A DNA stretch of 25,784 bases. Source: Chara braunii (lineage: Eukaryota; Streptophyta; Charophyceae; Charales; Characeae). The stretch is from the NCBI GenBank assembly GCA_003427395.1, contig BFEA01000141.1, positions 1,893,169 through 1,918,952 of the forward strand, in the 5' to 3' direction. Within the stretch, counting starts at the first letter, position 1; every line of letters starts with the position of its first letter. This document shows positions 19,911 through 25,784 of the stretch, in pieces. Position numbers and translations under genes: made by a program. Under the pieces are notes generated by a model. It searched no databases, was not told the origin of the DNA, and saw nothing but the letters and a program-made list of their open reading frames with translations.

Positions 19911-20277
19911 TCTTCAATCAACCCCTAAAGGATCTTTTCAATCGTTCCCCCGATAGAACGACGAGGTCACCGGATCAAATGCGCGAACTGATGATGACGA
20001 GCCAACGCAATGATGACGTCGGCAATGACGGCACTGACGAGGACAACGATGATGTTGATGATGGTGATGATGATGGCGGCCATGAACCAGTGATCCGTGT
20101 GGTAACTTTTTTGACACCTGTTTGAAGTCCCGAAACGTCAGAGGATCGATAGGCCAGGCTCTCACAGCTTGTACCCGTACTGGAAATCACAGCTTGTGTT
20201 TCTCTCAACCAACTGCCGCGTCGCAACTGCCTGTACCCCAAATGTGAAATTGACAGTCAAAGGCCTCTTGTGAAAAT
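19911..20277. other. Unassigned stretch with GAT-rich quasi-repeat
   Basis: About 19985-20090 is a low-complexity GATGATGAC-type tract; the His-repeat peptide on the minus strand is its translation. TCACAGCTTGT occurs twice near 20160 and 20190. No gene is seen. Confidence 0.4.
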
Positions 20278-20341
20278 TTAGGCCCGCCTTCACTTAGGGC
20301 GGGCACCACTGTAACCGGGGCCCCTTAGGCCTGCCGAGGAC
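20278..20341. repeat. LTR-like segment, inverted copy of the repeat at 21398-21452
   Basis: The core CCCGCCTTCACTTAGGGC and its flanks match the reverse complement of the right-hand repeat for about 25 bases nearly perfectly. A weaker match continues through the GGCCTTA...GCCGAGG part. It places oppositely oriented repeat pieces on both sides of remnant C. Confidence 0.7.
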
Positions 20342-20533
20342 GCAGATCCTCGCACCAGTGACGAACAGATAGTTGTACAGGCGCTGATGCGCCATAGCCA
20401 TCTGAAGTGAGCTTGTATCTGAACTGTGTTCTTGGTTACCATATCTCTGAGCTTTGAGTGGGCGCTGAGCGCCAGTGTGACATGTCATCTGTTTGCATGT
20501 ATGTGAAGTGGAAAAGAAAGCGAGTCTGATTGC

Positions 20534-21213
20534 ATGATGAACCAGGTAGTGCAGCCCTTGCTTCGGCATCATATTAATCCAAGTCAGGATGTTGTGCACA
20601 GCACTCCCGTTAAGACCCCCAACCAGCTGCATCCTGGTTGGAAGCCCAAATCTGCTCTTGACTTCCTGTTGCCTGAATATCAGCCAAACGCAGCACCTGG
20701 TAGCATAGAGTTCGCTGTCAAGTACAAACAGATGCTGCAGCAGGCTGTAGAGCACGCCAAGAAAGCTCAAGATGCCATGGGTGCATCCAAGAACTGACAC
20801 AGATGACTGTCTGCATTTCAGGTAGGTGAACGAGTCTGGGTAAAGCCATCTGAGTTGGGACAGGAGTTGGGAATCTCACACAAACTGATGCCACAATACT
20901 TTGGACCTTCGGAAATTCTGGACATAGTAGGAGATCACTCGATGACACCCTTCGCTGAAACTGAACAGCGATGCTGTCCCCAACCATGGATGGACATGTG
21001 GACATTGACGATATTGTTGAACACAAGCTGATGCCTGTCCCCAAGCCTCCAGGCAGGGGATGCCCTCCGAAACCGCAGATCCAATATCGAGTGTGGTTCG
21101 GACATCATACGGATCCTAAAGATCGGTGGTTTACAAGAGTAGAATTAATGAATACTGCTCAGATTATCTCAAGTTACGAAAGAAACTTGAAAGGGAAGCA
21201 GACTGCTGTGTAA
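20534..21213 (+). pseudogene. Remnant C: gypsy integrase C-terminal tail
   Basis: The frame 20534-20797 contains a linker (HPGWKPKSALDFLLPEYQ) and a helical stretch (YKQMLQQAVEHAKKAQDAM), then TGA and a second in-frame TGA. The same frame goes on with VGERVWVKPSELGQELGI and MPQYFGPSEILDIVGD, the GPY-type module after gypsy integrase. After an internal loss near 20940 and a frame change, 20971-21213 encodes the last part (IQYRVWFGHHTDPKDRWFTR), similar to the end of element A. No catalytic integrase core, RT or gag is present here. Confidence 0.82.
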
Positions 21214-21245
21214 CGACTTTTCAGAGGACTATCGAAGTAAAGGAG

Positions 21246-21517
21246 GGAGTTTGAGGGTTTACCCCTCGGCTTAAGGCCTTGCAGAAGGTGTGTGCCTGCC
21301 CTAAGTGAAGGCGCCCCCCCTGAAGCTCAATGTGCTCTGAGTTCGTCAATTTTTGCAAATCTTGTTGGGCGCCAGAGAGTTGGAGTTTGAGGGTTTTACC
21401 CCTCGGCTTAAGGCCCTGCAGCAGTGCGTGCCTGCCCTAAGTGAAGGCGGGCCCCTTGAATCTCAATGTGCTCTGAGTTCGTCAATTTTTGCAAATCTTG
21501 TTGGGCGCCAGAGAGTT
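21246..21517 (+). repeat. 136-bp tandem duplication after remnant C
   Basis: Copies 21246-21381 and 21382-21517 share GGAGTTTGAGGGTTT, ACCCCTCGGCTTAAGGCC, TGCCTGCCCTAAGTGAAGGC and TCGTCAATTTTTGCAAATCT, with about ten differences. A purine run (AAAGGAGGGAG, about 21238-21249) just before it looks like a polypurine tract, so the first copy may start the 3' LTR of element C, although it lacks TG at the expected position. Confidence 0.8.
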
Positions 21518-22561
21518 GCCATGCGCCAGTTGGTTACATCCGCGCTGCTCATGAGAATCCCAAATATTTGTGAGCCTTCCGGGCTCTTCCAGCAACTTGG
21601 TCGAAGCAGGGAGCACCGCACGTTTGTGAATGGGTGGTTGGGCATGCCTAACCAATTCAGTCCTATGCCACTGTCTGAATGGGCCTGGGCGCAGACACTT
21701 TGGCCGAGACTGAGTCTATATGGAAAGCGCTCGCCACTTTCCACATAGGAAAGGGCTGGGTTCCTTGTTGGTTCCTTGTTGGGGGTCGGGCACTTGCGTG
21801 CAGATGCGGCAGCGCTGCTGAAGCTGAAGCTGAAGCTCACAGGCTGCTGCGGTAGCGCCAGGGGCAAGTTTGCGCGCGCGTGGGGTCGCTCAGGAGGAAG
21901 GGCGCTGCGGAGGGCAGTGCTATAGCCAGCCTTCGTAGCCAGGCTTGGCTTGGAGATAGCCAGTAGAAGTGGTGGTGGTCTTCGTGTATGAGGGAGAAGA
22001 CGTGGGGGATGAAGTCAGGGTGAGACAGAGAGAGAGATAGGGTTGATGATGTGAGGCGATGGTCTACAAGGGTTGACATCTTCATGTACTTTGGTTCTGC
22101 TCCTGATGTCAACTGGATGCATTGTCAATTCATAGGCTGCCAGTAAGCTGTGTGATAGTAGTCTGGGCGCTGAGCGCCGAGTAGGACGAAGGACTCTGGA
22201 GACATATGTTGGTGGTGGCGAGAGTATCGACATTCGGATTCAGTGATTTGGTTCTCCGTTGGCGGAATATCAGTGCATTACTGCTTTCTGGACAGTGGGA
22301 CTTGCTGGCATTCAATGTGATTTTGCACTCTGGGTCCTGTCTTTTGCTCTCTCATTTTCCTTGCATTTGGATGTGGTGAGTTGCTGACAACGAATCTCTG
22401 GCAAAGGTTTTGGAAATCAAATGTCATGCTTAGAGGCGATGGGGGACGAGAAGGGAGTCAGTAAAGCCACTGAAATGTGTGTGCTCTTTGTCTGTATCAC
22501 ATCCGTGTGTCTACCGTGGTGTGCGAGTGTGCACTCATGGGGTCTCAGAGCTGATCCTGCG
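21518..22561. other. Unassigned intron stretch
   Basis: No gene recognised. GAAGCT is repeated near 21816-21835, and GGCGCTGAGCGCC, an inverted-repeat word, occurs at 22166-22178 and also at 20461-20473. Open frames here are short and lack motifs. Confidence 0.4.
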
Positions 22562-22570
22562 TGTGTTGGC

Positions 22571-22626
<56 letters not shown>

Positions 22627-22681
22627 CGTGTGTGCTGTGCGGTTGTGTCACATGTTTGCGGTCTATTCTCGCTTGTGTTGG

Positions 22682-22725
<44 letters not shown>

Positions 22726-22767
22726 TGTCCTTTCATCACATGTTTGCGGTCTATTGTCGTTTCTGCA
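22562..22767. repeat. Duplicated block with two (GT)n microsatellites next to the acceptor
   Basis: The block 22562-22673 (TGTGTTGGCT, a GT run at 22573-22621, then TCACATGTTTGCGGTCTATT) is followed by a second version 22674-22767 with its own GT run (22685-22724) and the same ending. The second copy ends in the polypyrimidine tract and AG used by the exon at 22769. Confidence 0.85.
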
Positions 22768-22768
22768 G

Positions 22769-22834
22769 ATTGTTTATTGTAATATTGGGAATCCACAGGC
22801 CCTGCACCAGCAAGCAATAACATTTTTCCGAGAG
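22769..22834 (+). CDS. Alanine aminotransferase, next internal exon
   Basis: Seen: a 66-bp, 22-codon, phase-0 exon with acceptor TTTCTGCAG and donor GAG|GTGAGT. It reads IVYCNIGNPQALHQQAIT and then FFRE. Known: alanine aminotransferases and the related glutamate-glyoxylate aminotransferases have a conserved INxGNPxxLGQxPITFFRE segment in the N-terminal arm, right after a PFDE motif. The PFDE exon here is 3042-3092, giving a 19,676-bp intron. Odd: the usual Gly after Leu is His and the usual Pro is Ala. The next family segment (VLALC) is not found in 22835-25784, so the following intron also exceeds the window. PLP-binding Lys lies in later exons. AlaAT is favoured over glyoxylate aminotransferase by CNIGNPQ and FFRE. 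Confidence 0.88.
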
Positions 22835-23698
22835 GTGAGTGCGGAAAAGTCAATCCAACCATCTAAGCTGCGGGTTCCGTGGAACTGGTCCTGTGGGACT
22901 GACCATTATTTGATCGGATGGTTGTGATGATGATCATAAGAGGACAATGACAATGGCAATGATACCGACAATGACAACAATGACGATGAGTAGGGGAATG
23001 ATGATGACAAGGATAATGATAGCGATCGTCATTACCATGATGATTATCAACAACATACTACTGAAGCTTAGTGGGCCACGGGTGTAACGCTGCGCGCTGA
23101 GCCGGTTCTTTTCTTTCATGTTTTGGCGATATGATCTTGATCTTTGCGGCTGGTGCTGCTGGAAACCAGAATTCCCAGTGGTTTTGCGAGCTCTACTTTT
23201 ACGCCGCGTTGGCTTTTTGGGGTGCTGTGGTCTCGACGCGAGTGTGCTCTCTTTGCTCTTCGTTTGTTTTTATCTTGTGTTGGTGTTGTAGATTTGGCCA
23301 CTATCGAACAGACTTTCTGTGACTCGTAGCATCGAGACTAAATTTTTTTGTGGGGCTCAGCAGCGGCCCGACATTTGTTTTTTACTTTTTGTTGCACGGC
23401 AGGGTTGCGCCCCTGCCGACCGCCAACCGTATTGCAGCCGACCAGTAGGGCCAACCGGTCGGCGGTCTGCCGACCAGTCAGAAAACAACCATCCACTGTT
23501 TTTTTTTTCAAATCTTAGTTGGGAGCTGTACTGCGCTTGCTGCTGACTACAGCCCAAATCCACTGAGAAACTTTTGGGGATTGGGGGGTTGGGGTTGGAG
23601 CATACCTGCGGTGCAAGTGTGCTGGTCATCCATGCACGACAAAAAAAGAAAAAGAAAAGAAAAAGAAAAAAAAAGCGGCTCTTATGTGTGAGAACACG

Positions 23699-23735
<37 letters not shown>
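22835..23735. other. Start of the following intron, low-complexity tracts
   Basis: It contains an ATGA/CAATGA-type quasi-repeat (about 22921-23055), a GC-rich part with complementary GCCGACC and GGTCGGC words (23395-23480), an A-rich purine tract (23639-23675) and an (AG)n microsatellite (23700-23734). No exon is recognised. Confidence 0.45.
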
Positions 23736-24001
23736 AAACAAATAGCTCCTTAGCATTTATTTGAAAACCGCTGCGGGTTATCCGAGAGGCCCCTGCACAT
23801 AATTAGCAAGGGCCACCTCACCATGAACGAGGTAATTCTCATAGCCATGCTAGAGTCATGGCATGCCAAGTATATATGCTGTTGATTCACATTAAGGTCC
23901 GTGTTTCAGCAGTTATGGGACCACTGAGCACGGGAGTTTCTGGGCAGTAGCAGGCCAACTCACCACGGGCTTTTCAGGGCTTCCCTCCACTGCTTACCAA
24001 C
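23736..24001 (-). other. Leader fragment of the element belonging to LTR D
   Basis: On the minus strand, directly after the LTR end at 24002, it reads GTTGGTAAGCAGTGG, a PBS-like start comparable to GTTGGTATCGG of element A. It then runs as non-coding sequence until the (AG)n tract. No gag or pol is present, so only the left part of this element survives. Confidence 0.55.
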
Positions 24002-25040
24002 TGTTGCATACCGTAACGGTGCAGACCAGAACAAGAACCGACCTCTCAATACAAAGTACAAGATAGCGTAGCGGAAGACTTAGATACCAACGATCCGAAC
24101 AATCAATATTGCAATGCAGCCCTGAACATACATCATCATCATCGTTTCATGGTGTGAAAGGGGTCTGGCGCTTCACACAGAAAGACTGCGCCAGCCCCAA
24201 CCATACACAGACGAAGAAGAAGGGGGGGGTTAGACGAAGAGGAGGGGAAGATGGGAATGTCATCAACACCAAGTCTTCGGCACAGGCCCAAATAGTCCCT
24301 CGTCAAAATGTCTGAATCCCACATGTCGAGTCTGGATCCAATGTCGTCAAGTCTCAAGTCACAACTCTCTCTCTCTCTCTGTAGTAGTCCACTGATACTG
24401 AGAAGTCAGGTGGTGAGAGGGTGAGAAGAGATGGTGGACTTAGAAGAGGAAGAAGAAGAACTCTCTCTCTCTCTCTGTGTCCAGTACTAACCTGTGAAGT
24501 TACGGCGCCACAGGTAAGTACCGCTGGCCTCCGCCAGCCATCTCCCTCCAATGCTACTACTACCACCTACTAGCGCCCAGCGCTGAAGACTACACCTACA
24601 GCTATGGGCGCCCAGCGCTGAAGACTACTGCAGCGCTCCTCCTGAGTGCTGCGGCCGAATCCTGAAGACTACTCGTCCTACTGTCCAACTACCTACCGTG
24701 AAGTGCATGGGAAACTCCTATGTACTACTCGGCCTGCCTCCTGACTGCAGGGCGAGGCAGTCCAGGAGGCTGCTCTTGCCAATGCCGCAGGGAGTCAGGG
24801 GCTGCCGCTGCAGCTCCTGCTTGAGGCAGTCGTGGGAACAGGCTAAAGATAGCCTGTTCCGAAAACCCTGTTTTTGTGCCTGAGTCTTAGGGTCGGCCGA
24901 AACAACGAGGGCCTGAGAATGGCCCTCCGTTTCAGGCTGAAAAGCCTCTGGGCCTGAAAGGCCCAGAAATAGGCTGAAACGGAATAGGGCCTGCAGGCCC
25001 TCGTTTTTCAGTTTCAGACTGAAACGACCGGGGCCTGTAA
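24002..25040 (-). repeat. LTR D, relative of LTR A on the minus strand
   Basis: Read on the minus strand it follows LTR A in order: GGCC-rich modules, GGCATTGGCAAGAGCAGCC, AGTCTTCAGCGCTGGGCGC (twice), GA tract with TTCTTCTTCTTCCTC, GACATTTTGA(A/C)GAGGGA, TCGTCTGTGTATG, TATCTTGTACT, ending ATGCAACA (LTR A ends ATGTAACA). The start near 25040 does not show a clean TG, so it may be truncated. It is inverted relative to element A and lies beyond the second exon. Confidence 0.82.
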
Positions 25041-25144
25041 GCCAGTGCTAAATTCCCGGTCTGACCGGGGGGTCCACCCCCAACCGGAACCGGGCGGGTG
25101 GGACCGGCCGGCGGCCTGCAGGGCATTGGAGGGGAAGGCCCGAA

Positions 25145-25213
25145 TCGATTTTTTTTTGGGCCAGGAGGCCCCCACACGGGTTGTGGGGGCCTCCTGGCCC
25201 AAAAAAAAATCGA
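25145..25213. repeat. Perfect 32-bp-arm hairpin
   Basis: Arms 25145-25176 and 25182-25213 are exactly complementary, with a 5-base loop (CGGGT). Each arm has a run of nine T or A next to GGGCCAGGAGGCCCCCACA or its complement. The open frames through it on both strands give near-identical peptides because of the palindrome. It could be a small fold-back element, a source of small RNA, or an assembly fold-back. Confidence 0.93.
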
Positions 25214-25526
25214 ACCGGGTGGCGCAGGCCTCCCTTTTTGCTTCCAAGGCGGCGGCCTCTCCGGACCGCTGATCGAGGCAGATCGGCGGCCCAGATGAGG
25301 CCGCCGTTTTGAAATTTGGAGGGAGGCGGTAGTCCTCCGTTTCCCGCCTTTGCCCGTCAGCCTCCCCCACTTGCAGTTTCCCGTGGCCTCGCCGTTGTCG
25401 ACCGTGCCGAATGCATCCCCGTGGCCGTCCTCCTCGTCGTCCGTGGCCGTCGCCACCACCTCCCGTCGCGCGTCGCCCGTCGCCGTCCGTGGCCCGCAGC
25501 GCACCCCGCCACACAGGTAAGTGGCC
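25214..25526. other. GC-rich stretch with repeated CCGT words and a strong donor-like site
   Basis: About 25380-25510 repeats CCGTGGCC, CGTCGCC and CGTCGTC words. CACAG|GTAAGT at 25512-25522 is a perfect donor-like sequence, but the codons before it match no part of the aminotransferase. No gene is claimed. Confidence 0.35.
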
Positions 25527-25622
25527 ATCTTCTTCTTCTTCTTCTTCCTTTCTTCTTCTTCTTCTTGTTCTTCTTGTTCTTCTTCTTCTTCTTCCTCTTC
25601 TTCTCACCGAAGCTTACCACTT

Positions 25623-25664
<42 letters not shown>

Positions 25665-25741
25665 GAGAGAGAGATCCTTTTTTTTTCCTTTTTTTTCATC
25701 TTGCACTGCGTTCGCTGCCACGTGGTGTGGCATCCCGGCGC

Positions 25742-25784
<43 letters not shown>
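25527..25784. repeat. Simple repeats to the end: (CTT)n, (GT)n, (GA)n
   Basis: A CTT/TTC tract (25527-25603), GT (25624-25647) running into GA (to about 25674), a T-rich part (25676-25697) and a closing (GA)n at 25745-25784. Ending on a simple repeat suggests a contig or window edge where assembly stopped. Confidence 0.9.

Noticed and set aside
20294-20800. 168-codon minus-strand open frame
   Set aside because: It is antisense to the recognisable integrase tail of remnant C and has no family features.
22421-22927. 168-codon frame with long Val/Cys repeats
   Set aside because: It is a translation of the GT microsatellites; only the 22-codon exon inside it is supported.
25316-25648. GC-rich open frames followed by CACAG|GTAAGT as a first coding exon
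   Set aside because: Open frames are expected in such GC-rich text, codons are repeat-like and no protein family is recognised; kept only as a donor-like site.
22835-25784. The next aminotransferase exon (VLALC segment)
   Set aside because: I searched for the segment after an acceptor and found no match, so it is presumed to lie beyond the window.
1-25784. tRNA, rRNA or other structural RNA genes, riboswitches, or a bacterial-type defence system
   Set aside because: No cloverleaf with a T-loop sequence, no rRNA-like block and no clustered bacterial-type genes were seen on either strand.

Overview
This window is eukaryotic, intron-rich, non-coding-dominated nuclear DNA. It has no operons, no bacterial gene spacing, abundant microsatellites, several Ty3/gypsy-type LTR retrotransposon copies, and two short exons with canonical GT/AG splice sites. 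The exons look like plant-lineage alanine aminotransferase. The retroelement gag and pol proteins resemble, from memory and not from a search, elements of the charophyte alga Chara, so a streptophyte alga is my best guess (about 0.6).

Host gene. Two phase-0 exons on the + strand, 3042-3092 and 22769-22834, encode adjacent parts of the N-terminal region of an alanine aminotransferase (PLP-dependent class I/II aminotransferase). If they belong to one transcript they are separated by a 19,676-bp intron that holds nearly everything else between them. The preceding exon and the following exon are not visible, so they probably lie outside the window.

Layout. 1-3041: upstream intron or flank with a 399-bp terminal-inverted-repeat element (239-637), diverged duplications and microsatellites. 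2748-3067: a 141-bp segment present twice around a 38-bp Nextera mate-pair junction adapter; this is a library/assembly artifact that half-duplicates the first exon. 3939-10954: gypsy element A (+), with a complete 1,221-bp 5' LTR, PBS, leader, gag, protease, RT and integrase, polypurine tract and a truncated 3' LTR; it is dead through stops, frameshifts and loss of RNase H. 10955-12265: unassigned. 12266-about 19858: gypsy element B (-), a chromovirus-like copy with gag, protease, RT, RNase H, integrase and chromodomain, also dead, and interrupted in RT by a 175-bp insertion. 20278-21517: remnant C (+), only an integrase C-terminal tail between LTR-like repeats in opposite orientations. 21518-22768: intron end with a duplicated GT-microsatellite block next to the acceptor. 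22835-25784: next intron, with a minus-strand LTR D related to LTR A (24002-about 25040), a perfect 32-bp-arm hairpin (25145-25213) and simple repeats to the end.

I see no operon-like or defence-type system here. The strongest results are the sequencing-adapter artifact and the transposon-bloated aminotransferase intron. Everything else is decayed retroelement sequence with some unusual structural details.
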